A stretch of DNA of 50,109 nucleotides, from assembly GCF_000337135.1 (NCBI RefSeq), contig NZ_AOIN01000100.1, positions 1-50,109 on the forward strand, read 5' to 3'. This document shows positions 32,489 to 42,223 of this stretch, in pieces. Both the position numbers and the translations under genes were made by a program. The stretch's first letter is position 1; each line of letters opens with the position of its first letter. A model generated the notes under the pieces. It worked only from the letters and a program-made list of their open reading frames with translations. It had not been told where the DNA came from and did no database searches. This stretch comes from Natrialba chahannaoensis JCM 10990. Its GTDB lineage: Archaea; Halobacteriota; Halobacteria; Halobacteriales; Natrialbaceae.

Positions 32489-33007
32489 TCAAGGAAACTG
32501 GTCAAATGTAGTGTCACCCGAATCTGGATCACTCAGTTTGATTTCCCGAGCGCGGTTGTATCGTTGAAATTCTGCGCGAGCATTTTTCCATGCAGATAGC
32601 TCATCATCGCTGATTTTTATTGATTTTAAATCGACATCTGCAGGAGTTTCGGCCGAATATTGCTTTTGAAAGTCATGTATTTGAGTGATCAAGTCCACAA
32701 TTCGGTCTTCAATCTCGTTTAAACGATTTTGCTGGGCAAGTGCTTTGACAGCCTCCCATTCGAAGTGCGCATCGTTGCGCTCGTAGGTTGGCGGAGCGTC
32801 AGTGTGCTTGATTACAACACCCAAGCTTGTGAACGACCGAAGATACTCACGAGTTAATTGCAGATCACAGTTGGCAAAGTCTGAAATTTCAGACGGGGTG
32901 ATTTTACCCTCTGTTTTAGCTATAGATCGGTATATCCGTGACTCAACACTCCCTTCCGTAAATGGATCTTCGACCGGTGGTACTGTGCCGTCCGGTTCGA
33001 TCTTCAT
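32489..33007 (-). CDS. Winged-helix regulator, DUF7342-like
   Basis: 172 residues. The N-terminal half, SRIYRSIAKTEGKITPSEIS, then DFANCDLQLTREYLRSFTSL and GVVIKHTD, has the shape of a winged helix; the C-terminal half (QQNRLNEIEDRIVDLITQIH) is a likely coiled coil. This layout fits a widespread haloarchaeal family of wHTH proteins (DUF7342-like). ATG 33007 is chosen because a TATA box (33032-33040) lies 27 bases upstream; the longer frame from 33070 begins before the promoter. It is the only minus-strand gene in the left half of the glycan locus, so a local regulatory role is possible. Confidence 0.65.
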   Translation of the reverse strand: MKIEPDGTVPPVEDPFTEGSVESRIYRSIAKTEGKITPSEISDFANCDLQLTREYLRSFTSLGVVIKHTDAPPTYERNDAHFEWEAVKALAQQNRLNEIEDRIVDLITQIHDFQKQYSAETPADVDLKSIKISDDELSAWKNARAEFQRYNRAREIKLSDPDSGDTTFDQFP

Positions 33008-33031
33008 CACAGTAGACACAGTATGGTCAAT

Positions 33032-33040
33032 TGATAAATA
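33032..33040 (-). promoter_or_regulatory. TATA box of wHTH gene
   Basis: tatttatca on the minus strand, centred about 28 bases before ATG 33007. Confidence 0.6.
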
Positions 33041-33059
33041 CCCTTGGATGGTTCTACAT

Positions 33060-33400
33060 GGTGGCCCCATTGATTGTACATTATATTATAATAATATTTT
33101 ATACTATTTGATGGATGAACAGTGGAGATCGCAAATTGTCAATAATGTATTTTTCACCAGGACCCATCTATAATAAGTCACCCATAGATTAAAGTCAGTA
33201 GCTATTTATATATCTATTCACTATCCAACCATAGTTGAAATAACGTAGGTGGCAACTATCGCATCTCGAAACGATATGCACAGAAATTGCCGACTATCGG
33301 ACATGAATCTGGTTCGCCACACTGGAGAGATGGATGCGTACAGCAAGTACAGTAGCACCGTAGATCATAAACTGGCGCAAAAACATCAGAAAGAAATAAT
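33060..33400. other. AT-rich intergenic region, no gene seen
   Basis: About 340 bases, very AT-rich at 33080-33240. No convincing frame on either strand. It must contain the promoter for the dehydrogenase-led plus-strand operon, but I see no single clear TATA/BRE site at the expected distance from ATG 33404. Confidence 0.45.
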
Positions 33401-33403
33401 GGC

Positions 33404-34723
33404 ATGAGTAAACAAGCATATAGTGACGGGGAGACCCAAGCGGTTACTGCACAGATTTGTGTGGTTGGTCTGGGGTATGTCGGACTACCACTAGCAACAA
33501 CGTTCAGCAGTGCAGGACACGACGTGTGGGGTTTTGACGTTGACCCAGAGAAAGTAGCGACACTCGAAGCTGGCCACGATCCGACCGGAGACATCGGCGA
33601 CGCGACAATCAGTGAGAGTGAGATTACGTTCACAACTGATGCCGGTGCGATGACTGAAGCCAACACCGTCATCGTTGCCGTTCCAACACCCGTTGACGAC
33701 CTCGAAAAGCCAGACCTCGGGCTCGTTGAACAAGCCGCCAAGACAGTTGGAGAGCACCTCCGTCCTGAGATGACTGTTATCCTCGAGTCGACGGTGTACC
33801 CGGGGGCAACTCGAGAGATATTTGTGCCAGCACTTGAACGGACATCCAAGCTACAAGCAGGTGAAGACTTCGGCGTCGGATACTCACCTGAACGGGTGGT
33901 TCCCGGTGATACCGACCACGGCCTTCGAAACGTCGTCAAGATCGTGAGCGGACTAACTGATGAGACTCTGGACGATCTTGCTAACCTGTACGGAACTATT
34001 GTTAATGCTGGCGTCCACTGTGCGCCAACCATCGAGACTGCCGAGGCCGCAAAGTGCGTTGAAAACACACAGCGTGATCTGAATATCGCACTGGTAAACG
34101 AGTTAGCCGTTGCGTGTGATCACCTCGGTCTCGATACACAGGCTGTGCTTGAGGCCGCCGGAACGAAGTGGAACTTCCACGACTACCGGCCCGGTCTGGT
34201 TGGCGGCCACTGCATCCCCGTCGATCCGTTCTATCTGATCTACGAGAGCGAGCAAAACGGTTTCGCACCCGAATTGATCCAGAAAGCTCGAGAGGTTAAC
34301 GAGTACGTTCCAACCCACGTCGCGAACATGACAATCAAGGCGCTCAACGAGGCCGGAAACGTGCTCCAAGATAGTCGTGTGCTGGTGCTTGGCCTTTCGT
34401 ACAAGCCAGATGTCGAAGATATCCGGACATCTGCAATCAGTGGCGTCATCGATGAACTGCAGGAGTTTGGAATCGAGGTCGTCGGCTTCGACCCGCACGC
34501 GGCTAATTCGGCTATGCGCGAAGCGTTTGGAATCACTGTGCAAGAAGAACTTGAGGTCGACAAGTTTGATGGAATCGTTGTTGGGACGCCACACAGCGAG
34601 TTCCACGGCCTTCCCTTCGGGGATTTCGCGATCGAGATGAGCGACGATCCGGTGCTGGTCGATGTCGATGGAATGTTCGAAAACGAAGGACAGGAAAACG
34701 ACTTCGTGTATCGGAGGCTCTGA
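33404..34723 (+). CDS. UDP-N-acetylhexosamine 6-dehydrogenase (WbpO/TviB type)
   Basis: 439 residues; NAD-dependent oxidation of a UDP-HexNAc to the uronic acid. Seen: CVVGLGYVGLPLATTFSSAG (residues 19-38), VAVPTPVDDLEKPDL, VILESTVYPGATREI, FGVGYSPERVVPGD, characteristic of the WbpO/VipA/WecC branch rather than UDP-glucose dehydrogenase, TIETAEAAKCVENTQRDLNI, and GGHCIPVDPFYL with the catalytic Cys (about 269). The C-terminal domain GLSYKPDVEDIRTS binds UDP. A WbpP-like 4-epimerase at 42224 and GlmS/GlmU-like genes fit a UDP-GlcNAc to UDP-GalNAcA route. Its stop overlaps the next gene's ATG. Confidence 0.9.
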   Translation: MSKQAYSDGETQAVTAQICVVGLGYVGLPLATTFSSAGHDVWGFDVDPEKVATLEAGHDPTGDIGDATISESEITFTTDAGAMTEANTVIVAVPTPVDDLEKPDLGLVEQAAKTVGEHLRPEMTVILESTVYPGATREIFVPALERTSKLQAGEDFGVGYSPERVVPGDTDHGLRNVVKIVSGLTDETLDDLANLYGTIVNAGVHCAPTIETAEAAKCVENTQRDLNIALVNELAVACDHLGLDTQAVLEAAGTKWNFHDYRPGLVGGHCIPVDPFYLIYESEQNGFAPELIQKAREVNEYVPTHVANMTIKALNEAGNVLQDSRVLVLGLSYKPDVEDIRTSAISGVIDELQEFGIEVVGFDPHAANSAMREAFGITVQEELEVDKFDGIVVGTPHSEFHGLPFGDFAIEMSDDPVLVDVDGMFENEGQENDFVYRRL

Positions 34724-35835
34724 TGTATCGCGACCACTCAATTGGCGTCGTGATTCCGGCCTACAATGAGGAAGGGTTCGTCGGTGACGTGATCCGAGGA
34801 ATGCCCGACTATGTCGATCGGATGTACCTGATCGACGACTGCTCGACCGACGGATCGTGGGACGAAATTCGCAAGGCCGCTCGAGACGACGCTGAAGTGT
34901 CCGAACTCGAGTATACGGGGTCACTTAGTACTGACGGCGATAGTGAAAGTACTGAAGAGCAACCAAAAACCATCACTGACGGTGGAACGTCAACACTCGA
35001 GCAACGGGCAATCGTCCACAACTCCATTGGTCGTGTCGTTCCCATCCAGCATCGTGAGAATCTTGGTGCCGGTGGTGCAATCAAGACGGGATATCTTGCA
35101 GCGCTCGAAGATGCGGTCGACATCGTGCCAACGGTTGACGGCGACGGCCAGATGGACCTCCGTCAGCTACCAAAGTTACTCGATCCGATCGTCGAGGACG
35201 AGGCCGACTACGCGAAAGGGAATCGGCTATTGTACAAGGAGTATCGGACTGACATGCCGCCGTTCCGGTTCTTCGGGAACTCTATCCTGACGTTCCTGAC
35301 GAAGATCGCCTCGGGCTACTGGAAAACGATGGATCCTCAGAACGGGTACACGGCAATCTCCCACTACGCGCTGGCGAACGTCGGGATCGAGGACATGTAC
35401 GAGTACTACGGGTACTGTAACGACCTCCTGGTGAAGTTAAACGCCAAGGGGATGCGGGTCGCCGACGTGGCGATTCCTGCGGTGTATGGGGATGAGGAGT
35501 CCTCAATCAACTACACGACGTACATCCGGAAGGTGTCGGGGATGCTGCTTCGGAACTTCTTCTGGCGGCAGAAAGTGAAATACCTCGTGCTTGACTTCCA
35601 TCCGCTCGCGCTGTTCTACCTGTTCGGCACGGCGACGGCCGGGTTGGGGCTCATTGGTGGCCTGTGGTCACTGTACGCGAAAGTCGCGCTCGGTGATCCG
35701 TTGTTTGTCCGTGGTGCATCGAGTCTACTCCTGTTTTCGGTCGGGAGTATGTTCCTGATGTTTGCGATGCTGTTCGACATGCAGGCGAGCGAGAACCGAG
35801 AAGTGCAGATTCGCAACGCTAAGACACAACAATGA
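34723..35835 (+). CDS. Family 2 glycosyltransferase with membrane tail
   Basis: 370 residues. GT-A domain: IGVVIPAYNEEGFVGDVIRG (7-26), LIDDCSTDGSWDEI, LGAGGAIKTGYLAAL, and PTVDGDGQMD (metal-binding DxD, about 144-153), then two C-terminal helices (LALFYLFGTATAGLGLIGGL and SSLLLFSVGSMFLMFAMLFD). This layout is shared with dolichol-phosphate sugar synthases such as AglJ/AglD types, so it may charge the lipid carrier. A disordered acidic insert lies at about residues 65-95. Overlaps both neighbours by 1-4 bases, so it is part of one operon. Confidence 0.87.
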   Translation: MYRDHSIGVVIPAYNEEGFVGDVIRGMPDYVDRMYLIDDCSTDGSWDEIRKAARDDAEVSELEYTGSLSTDGDSESTEEQPKTITDGGTSTLEQRAIVHNSIGRVVPIQHRENLGAGGAIKTGYLAALEDAVDIVPTVDGDGQMDLRQLPKLLDPIVEDEADYAKGNRLLYKEYRTDMPPFRFFGNSILTFLTKIASGYWKTMDPQNGYTAISHYALANVGIEDMYEYYGYCNDLLVKLNAKGMRVADVAIPAVYGDEESSINYTTYIRKVSGMLLRNFFWRQKVKYLVLDFHPLALFYLFGTATAGLGLIGGLWSLYAKVALGDPLFVRGASSLLLFSVGSMFLMFAMLFDMQASENREVQIRNAKTQQ

Positions 35836-36956
35836 GTGATGACAACCTTCGAATTCTTCGAGTAACGGGAAGCATCTACCCGGAGGTAGTCGGTGGTGTC
35901 GGATTGCACGTTCATCACATGTCTCGTGTCCAGACAGAGATGGGCCACGACGTGACCGTCCTGACCTCCGATAACGGCAATCGATCGCTCCCTCGCAAGG
36001 AAACCCGAGACGGGTACCGATTGCTTCGGCACCGTGAAATCGCACGACCATTGGATAATACGATTATTCCGGGCGTGATTAGCACGCTTCACAATGACCT
36101 TGATGAATATGATGTCCTTCACATTCACTCTCACCTGTATTTCTGCAGCAACGTAGCTGCGCTGTTCAGTCGGCTGAGCAGTATGCCGACCGTCGTGACG
36201 AATCATGGACTCGTCTCGCAAACAGCGCCCACATGGATGCAGAAGGTCTTCAACCCGACCCTCGGAAAGTTTACCTTCGAGGCTGGGGATCGAATCCTGT
36301 GCTATACAAATACAGATAAGCAGCGACTCCAAGACCGAGGTATCGACACGGATATCTCCGTTATTCCGAATGGGATCGACTGTTCGCAGTTCAAACCAAA
36401 CGGCATCGAGCCACAACAGCAGTTGTTGTTCGTAGGACGCCTGAAAGAGGGAAAAGGGCCTCACTATCTACTCGATGCCTTTGCTGACCTAGTGCTGGAG
36501 CATCCGGAGCTTTCGTTAAAACTGGTTGGAGACGGCCCGCTACGAGATGAACTCGAACAGCAAACTGTGTCGCTCGGGATTGCAGAACAAGTCGAATTCC
36601 TCGGAGAAGTTCCCAACGACGAGTTGCCAAAATTGTATAACGAGAGTCTCGCTTTCATCCTTCCGAGTCTTAGCGAAGGGTTGCCTCGAACGGTTCTTGA
36701 GGCCATGGTCTGTGAAACACCCGTAATAACCACCTCACTACCCCAATTAAAACCAATTGTCAACGGTGCAGGAGTAACAGTTGACCCAGAAAATGCTGCT
36801 AAACTTGCGGAAGCGATGCTAAAACTTATTGAGGATCCGCCACTTCGTGAAAAAATGGGTGTTGAAGGCCGGAGGAAAGTAACAGAGAACTACTCGTGGC
36901 AAAGCACTGTGGAGGAAACGATAGGAGTTTATGACCAAATATTGGAAAACAACTAA
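35832..36956 (+). CDS. Family 4 glycosyltransferase (GT-B)
   Basis: 374 residues; transfers a sugar from a nucleotide donor, retaining configuration. Seen: VVGGVGLHVHHMSRVQTEMG (N-terminal domain acceptor region), HIHSHLYFCSN, VIPNGIDCSQF, LLFVGRLKEGKGPHYLLDAF, LVGDGPLRDELE, and EGLPRTVLEAM with the ExxxxxxxE pair. ATG 35832 overlaps the previous stop by four bases. Codon use becomes less GC-rich toward its 3' end, marking the approach of the AT-rich island. Confidence 0.9.
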   Translation: MSDDNLRILRVTGSIYPEVVGGVGLHVHHMSRVQTEMGHDVTVLTSDNGNRSLPRKETRDGYRLLRHREIARPLDNTIIPGVISTLHNDLDEYDVLHIHSHLYFCSNVAALFSRLSSMPTVVTNHGLVSQTAPTWMQKVFNPTLGKFTFEAGDRILCYTNTDKQRLQDRGIDTDISVIPNGIDCSQFKPNGIEPQQQLLFVGRLKEGKGPHYLLDAFADLVLEHPELSLKLVGDGPLRDELEQQTVSLGIAEQVEFLGEVPNDELPKLYNESLAFILPSLSEGLPRTVLEAMVCETPVITTSLPQLKPIVNGAGVTVDPENAAKLAEAMLKLIEDPPLREKMGVEGRRKVTENYSWQSTVEETIGVYDQILENN

Positions 36957-36971
36957 GAAGGTGTTAAAATT

Positions 36972-37931
36972 ATGTCAAGAGTGAAAACAAAGAGTAAGTT
37001 CGAACTCGTAAGGCAGTCGTATCAGGATATGGGTGTAAAAGGTGCAATTATCAATACGTGGAAATACTTATTCCAGCATTCACCGTTCTCCTCTCATCTC
37101 GAGATGTTGCTCGGAGAAACGTACCATCAGAAGCTACTCGCGTTTCCCGCATTAGGATACTGGCCAAAAATACAAAATCCTAGGTCAGTGAATGAAAAAA
37201 TAATTAACAGGAAGCTATATACCAATAATGACGTTTTCTCAACGGTAGCTGATAAGTATGCTGTAAGGGAATACGTCAGTGAGAAAGTCGGAGGGCATAT
37301 TTTGACCGATGTCTATCATGTGACGGACAATCCGGAGTCAATTCCCTTCAAGGGTTTACCTGATCAGTTCGTAATCAAACCCACACATAGTTGCGGAAAC
37401 GTGATTGTCGTGGATGATAAAGAGGATGTACAATATTCGGATATCATATCTCAGTGTGAAACGTGGTTAGATATTCAATACGGAGAAAATACAAAGGAGT
37501 ATTGGTATTCAGACATCCCTCCAAAAATAATTGTGGAGGAGTATATCAATGAAAATGGCAGAAGAGCGCCATTGGACTATAAATTCTTCGTATTCGGGGG
37601 GGAACCGAAATGTATCCAGGTTGACTATGGGCGGTTCTCTCAGCATAAAATGAGTATTTACAATGACGAATGGGAATTAATGGACTTTAAAAAAGGGTAT
37701 CAAAGAGCACCAGATATCGACGAACCGTATAATTTGGAAGAGATGGTTGATATCGCAGCCACTCTTGGTAAGGAGTTTGGTTTTGTAAGAGTTGATCTCT
37801 ATAATCCGCGTGATGGTGTAATCAGATTCGGCGAGATGACTCTTGCCCCAGGAGGGGGACTCTCTAGGTTTGATCCGGTTCAAGCAGATTTCGAGCTCGG
37901 ATCCTACTGGACGCTTGGGGATAATTGTTGA
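36972..37931 (+). CDS. TupA-like ATP-grasp protein
   Basis: 319 residues of the ATPgrasp_TupA family. Seen: AFPALGYWPKIQNPRSVNEK (family N-terminus, about 56-75), KYAVREYVSEKVG, LPDQFVIKPTHSCGN with the ATP-binding Lys (about 134), IIVEEYI, PLDYKFFVFGGEPKCIQVDY, and GFVRVDLYN with FGEMTLAPGGG at the end, which carry the metal-binding acids. TupA is known from teichuronopeptide synthesis in alkaliphilic bacteria; relatives occur in many capsule clusters. Probable role: ATP-dependent joining of an amine or amino acid to a carboxylate, here perhaps a uronic acid of the glycan (inference). RBS-like gaaggtg precedes the ATG. DNA is AT-rich, suggesting transfer. Confidence 0.85.
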   Translation: MSRVKTKSKFELVRQSYQDMGVKGAIINTWKYLFQHSPFSSHLEMLLGETYHQKLLAFPALGYWPKIQNPRSVNEKIINRKLYTNNDVFSTVADKYAVREYVSEKVGGHILTDVYHVTDNPESIPFKGLPDQFVIKPTHSCGNVIVVDDKEDVQYSDIISQCETWLDIQYGENTKEYWYSDIPPKIIVEEYINENGRRAPLDYKFFVFGGEPKCIQVDYGRFSQHKMSIYNDEWELMDFKKGYQRAPDIDEPYNLEEMVDIAATLGKEFGFVRVDLYNPRDGVIRFGEMTLAPGGGLSRFDPVQADFELGSYWTLGDNC

Positions 37932-38090
37932 TAGGAGAGTGTTCCAATCTATACCCGTGTATCAACTGACCGTGAATATGCGGCCATGGAGAAACATCCA
38001 ACTAACTGCTCCTCTGACGGTTGATCGTGTTCGAAGTCTCTGATACCGCTTTTAGATACCTACTGGATGTACCGATGGATTCAATAAGTA

Positions 38091-39821
38091 TTGTCCCAAG
38101 AAAGTAGTAACAATCTCAGCAGCAAACTAATGAGCCACTACATTAATATTAAGGCATGCATCTCAATTTGCCTAACTGTTCTGTCATTCTCTTTCATTGC
38201 AACACACGTGACGCAGACTCTTTATCCGTATCTGCATATTGGAACACTGTTCATCGCGATGACGATATTAACATATATCTCAATCTCAAGCGATCCAATC
38301 AATCATGGTGTGGCGGTAATTGTATTCTTTGCATCCGCTATTCGTGTAGTTGTGTTCTTACATCCAGAATCGTTGATTAGCCTTGACCCAGATTTGTATG
38401 CGTATTGGGCATCGATACTTGTGGAAAACGGTTTCGTGGAAACGATGGGTTTGGATTTTTATGAAGGAGCCCCGCTCTTTCTTATAAATATCTCGGTGAC
38501 AAGTATAATCACCTCAATGTCTACCGTGGATAGCATGGTTTTATATCCGCTCGCAGCAGGACTCATTTTCCCGTTAACAACTGGCACTATTGTCAAATCG
38601 ATCCGGCGACAACCATCTGCTCAATTGGTTCTTCTTTCGATGACCTTGGCTGCATTTTCCACCACTATGATGACATTTAGCTATCGTCCGAAGGCTCAAC
38701 TCCACGCCACTTTCATCTGGTGCGCGATGTTCATTCTTATTTTATATACATTACAAAGTGATCAGGATGAATCCAAGTTGATTACAGCTATCGTACTCAC
38801 CCTTTTATTCTCACTAGTAATAAGTCACAAACTTCCGCCTATAGTGGTGACGTTAGTTCTTTCCGTATTTTTAGGGTATATAACCCTTTCCTCAAGATGG
38901 ATTCAATTTCTTTCGGGAAGATTTAAAGCTCATTTAGTAGCAATATCTGGTATTCTTGTGGTTGTTCAAATGGTGTATATTTCCGACTATCTTTCAATGG
39001 TTATTTTCAGGATTCAGAGATTATTAATGGGGATCTCAGGTGAAGGTTCGATCCAAGATCCTTCTGAGGCGATATACGCCATTCCCGGTACTGTTCCACC
39101 ACTACTACCGCTCCCACAGTCATCAATGACCGTATTAGTTGTTGAAAGAAGTTACATTTTCGTACTTCTCTTACTGTCTGGTGTTGCGTGGCTAAAACTT
39201 TTCAAAGAGAAATATGATAAGCTAGGGCCGGTTATGGTTTTATCCGTTACAACAGTTACTGTCGCTCTCACACTTATTGGTGTTGGTGGAATCAGCGGAA
39301 TTAACCCTTCTCGGCCGTTACTATTATCAGAGATGTTCTTGGTCGGGATGGTTGCGTGGGCCTTCTCTCCCTGGGAGAGAGACGGACGTATCTGGAGAGT
39401 TGTTCTGTGGGGTATACTGGGTGTATTCTTGATTTCACAGATATTTTCCCCGGCAGCTCTTCCAGAATATGACAATAATCCACGGTACTACTTAGACAAA
39501 CCTGAGGTTGATGGGAAACTATTTGGATGCCATTACATTCCAGACACTATTCACACTGATACGTATTACGCTCAGGAACGATATCTCTACCCTGAATACT
39601 GTGATAGCTATCGTTCGTTAGATAGGGGCAACCCACCACCATTATATGACGGGTCGGTTATCGATCAGGATCATTCGTATATTGCCCATCGAACCGGAAT
39701 CGAGGTATACGTGGGGCAGCACACACGGCGTATACTCACGTGGGACCCGGAACTAGAATACGATCAAGAATATAATAGAATATACGATAATGATGCAGTA
39801 TTAAAATATGCCAATACATGA
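38091..39821 (+). CDS. Polytopic membrane protein, GT-C or polymerase-like
   Basis: About 563-576 residues with 10-12 hydrophobic helices in the first 455 residues and a soluble C-terminal domain of about 120 residues. The first extracellular-type loop contains SLISLDPDLYAYWASILVEN, with acidic residues where GT-C enzymes carry the catalytic Asp. The C-terminal part has many Tyr and Asp (HYIPDTIHTDTYYAQERYLY). I cannot name the family; a lipid-linked sugar transferase, polymerase or oligosaccharyl-type enzyme are possible. Start is uncertain: TTG 38091 or ATG 38130 (MSHYINIKACISICL). AT-rich like its neighbours. Confidence 0.7.
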   Translation: MSQESSNNLSSKLMSHYINIKACISICLTVLSFSFIATHVTQTLYPYLHIGTLFIAMTILTYISISSDPINHGVAVIVFFASAIRVVVFLHPESLISLDPDLYAYWASILVENGFVETMGLDFYEGAPLFLINISVTSIITSMSTVDSMVLYPLAAGLIFPLTTGTIVKSIRRQPSAQLVLLSMTLAAFSTTMMTFSYRPKAQLHATFIWCAMFILILYTLQSDQDESKLITAIVLTLLFSLVISHKLPPIVVTLVLSVFLGYITLSSRWIQFLSGRFKAHLVAISGILVVVQMVYISDYLSMVIFRIQRLLMGISGEGSIQDPSEAIYAIPGTVPPLLPLPQSSMTVLVVERSYIFVLLLLSGVAWLKLFKEKYDKLGPVMVLSVTTVTVALTLIGVGGISGINPSRPLLLSEMFLVGMVAWAFSPWERDGRIWRVVLWGILGVFLISQIFSPAALPEYDNNPRYYLDKPEVDGKLFGCHYIPDTIHTDTYYAQERYLYPEYCDSYRSLDRGNPPPLYDGSVIDQDHSYIAHRTGIEVYVGQHTRRILTWDPELEYDQEYNRIYDNDAVLKYANT

Positions 39822-39921
39822 TGAGAATTGATTGTAACAATTCACCACTGTATCTAATGTCCTGTGACATCCGTTTCGAGCGTCTCAAAGCGTTATCTGT
39901 GAGAGTCGGAGGTGCTGAATT

Positions 39922-41418
39922 ATGACTCGATCGCTGCTCCAGGGAGTAGTATCCATCGCTGCAGGGAGACTTGGTCAGGTAATGATTGGTCTCGTTTTCA
40001 TCCCATTCCTCGTTCGGTTCCTCGGCCCCGAGAAATACGGGAAATATGCCTTCATTCTCTCCGTCTTCGCAATGGCAAACATATTATTAACATCAGGAAC
40101 AAATGATGCGGTTAGGAAGTTTATTTCCGAGAAAGATGATAATCGATGGCAAAATGCTGTCTTTGGGGGTGTTGCACGCCCAGCCACAATTATCGCTGTT
40201 GTAGTCGCTACGATATTTGTACTCGGAGCCAGTAGCGGATTCGTCGAACGGATACTTGGGCCAGAGTACGTCCTTTCATTTTACATTTTAAGTATTTACG
40301 CGATCGGGAGGCAATGCCGAGAATATCTCATCAGGACATTGATGGGGTTACAACTCGAAAATTTTTCTGAACCATTAAAGGTATTTCAGGACGGCTTGTT
40401 CGCTTTCCTAGCACTATCGGCAGCGTATTTCGGCTACGGTGTCGAAGGGATCCTCATAGCTGATATTGTTACGAGTTTCGTTGTTGCCACCGCTGCTGCG
40501 TTATTACTTAATAAACATCTGAACCTGAGTTCCGTTGTGTCACCGCCTGATGTCTCCCTTCCGGCGAATATCTACCCGTATATTGGATCTACAGTTCTCT
40601 TTTTTGGGTTCCTAATGTCTCTATACCATGTTGATGTATTATTATTACAATACTGGACATCTGAAACCACGGTCGGTTATTATAAAGGTTCTCTTGTGAT
40701 TGTAGAGCGGCTTTGGTTTGTTCCAGTTGTAATCCAGCTGGCATTATTGCAGCGAATATCGAAACTCTGGGCAAATGATGATCTCGAAAAGATCCAGCGA
40801 CAGGCGTCACAGGTGACTCGACTAGGGCTATTATTCACATTATTAGTGACCATCGGGATGGCCGCTCTCGCGGATGACTTCATCCGATTCTATCTTGGGA
40901 GCGAATTCGAACCCGCTGTGACTCCACTCTTGCTCCTTTTACCTGGTGTGATCGGGTTCGCAGCAGCGAGACCAACGCTGGCTATCAACCAGGGAAGACA
41001 ATCCCTCCGGCCTCTCATCATTGCAACGGCGATGTCGTCATTGATAAATCTTCTCCTCAACACAGTATTGATTCCACACTATGGGATGTACGGAGCAGCT
41101 ATCGCGACATCCTTTGGCTACGGGAGCCTTTCCCTTTTTCAGGCTATGGCGGCTCGGCACGTCGGTTACAAACCGTTCTACCACCTTCCTGTGGTAAGAA
41201 TTATCGCAACCTGTGTAATAACGGCCATTCCAGTTTTTGGAATGAGTACACTGATTGGTTCGGCTCTAGTATCATTACTTGTCGTTCCGATAGTTGGACT
41301 CATAACATTCGTCGCCACTGCAATCGTAACTGGCGCGATTAAACAGAGGGAGGTTCAATACGGTGTAAACGCACTTCAATTAGTCATAACTCGTTTCCGA
41401 GATCCACGATCAGTTTGA
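39922..41418 (+). CDS. Polysaccharide/oligosaccharide flippase (Wzx/AglR type)
   Basis: 498 residues with 12-14 membrane helices of the MATE/MVF flippase superfamily. Seen: IAAGRLGQVMIGLVFIPFLV, then RFLGPEKYGKYAFILSVFAM, the N-terminal family signature (residues 11-50); FYLGSEFEPAVTPLLLLLPG; and INLLLNTVLIPHYGMYGAAI near the end. It would move the lipid-linked glycan across the membrane to the outside for attachment to the S-layer or wall. AT-rich codon use, same strand as the glycosyltransferases. Confidence 0.87.
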   Translation: MTRSLLQGVVSIAAGRLGQVMIGLVFIPFLVRFLGPEKYGKYAFILSVFAMANILLTSGTNDAVRKFISEKDDNRWQNAVFGGVARPATIIAVVVATIFVLGASSGFVERILGPEYVLSFYILSIYAIGRQCREYLIRTLMGLQLENFSEPLKVFQDGLFAFLALSAAYFGYGVEGILIADIVTSFVVATAAALLLNKHLNLSSVVSPPDVSLPANIYPYIGSTVLFFGFLMSLYHVDVLLLQYWTSETTVGYYKGSLVIVERLWFVPVVIQLALLQRISKLWANDDLEKIQRQASQVTRLGLLFTLLVTIGMAALADDFIRFYLGSEFEPAVTPLLLLLPGVIGFAAARPTLAINQGRQSLRPLIIATAMSSLINLLLNTVLIPHYGMYGAAIATSFGYGSLSLFQAMAARHVGYKPFYHLPVVRIIATCVITAIPVFGMSTLIGSALVSLLVVPIVGLITFVATAIVTGAIKQREVQYGVNALQLVITRFRDPRSV

Positions 41419-41544
41419 TCAGCAGGGAAGTTGAAACCAAACATCGTTCATTTTTACTCTTATTGAGCGCAGATGCAGAAGGATCGCCAGAACTTTTCCG
41501 CTATTTGAATAGACTACAATGAGTTTCGTAACCAGATTACTGGT

Positions 41545-42096
41545 ATCGACCAACTTGAGAAGAAATTTGACAAGTGTTGCTGCGCCAGTCGGAGCAGCTA
41601 CACGATCTTTCTGAGCACGCTGCGATCGACGCCACGTTCTATGGGAGAGATTGTACAAACCACCACTACTGCAAACGAACGAATTATCAGGTTCAGACGC
41701 TGAAAATTACAAAACTCGTCGATACAGCAACACAATCTGTGCTCGATCTTCACTGCTCGACGACGTTAGGGGCCAACGCAGATCTCTGTGAGCAGATCGC
41801 CCGCCAGAACGCGAGCGATCTGCGGCCTCTGGCCGCTGATAAGGGTATGACAAGCAACAACTCCGTGAACTCGATATTCGCTAACTGATCAAACACCGGA
41901 TCTTCGCTCCGTACGATCACGCATACAACGTCCGAATTGACGAAGATCGGTACGCTCAGCAGTCAATGACCGAAACCGTCAACTCCGCCGCCAAGTACTC
42001 GCCGGCTATGCCGTACGAACGCATAGCTGGTATCGAAAGTTCCGTGAAATTGCGCTGGTGTGTGTGGTCTACAACATCAGACGTGCCGTCAAACAG
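41545..42096 (+). pseudogene. IS5-family transposase remnant
   Basis: Pieces of a haloarchaeal ISH transposase in several frames: VLLRQSEQLHDLSEHAAIDA (from 41574), HYCKRTNYQVQTLKITKLVD, LDLHCSTTLGANADLCEQIA and ASDLRPLAADKG in one frame up to about 41848; then LIKHRIFAPYDHAYNVRIDE, DRYAQQSMTETVNSAAK and finally CVVYNIRRAVKQ (to 42096) in others. At least three frame breaks and the missing N-terminal half make it inactive. The block AAIDATF and the TETVNS region carry the DDE acidic residues. No clear terminal inverted repeats are seen. Confidence 0.85.
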
Positions 42097-42192
42097 TGGA
42101 ATCTACCACCTTACAGCGATTCAACAGAGCTGACCTTTCAGTTGAAGTCACCAGAGGGAAAGCCTAGACAATTTCACAATACAACCAAATTG

Positions 42193-42200
42193 TTTTTATC
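42193..42200 (+). promoter_or_regulatory. TATA box of epimerase gene
   Basis: tttttatc centred 27 bases before ATG 42224; leaderless start, separate from the operon to the left. Confidence 0.6.
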
Positions 42201-42223
42201 GGTGGTCGATAGAACACTAATTG

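Noticed and set aside
33256-34068. 270-codon minus-strand frame opposite the nucleotide-sugar dehydrogenase
   Set aside because: Antisense shadow; Ser/Thr/Pro-rich with no motifs.
41419-42200. Intact insertion sequence
   Set aside because: Transposase has several frame breaks, lacks its N-terminal half, and no terminal inverted repeats or target duplication were found.
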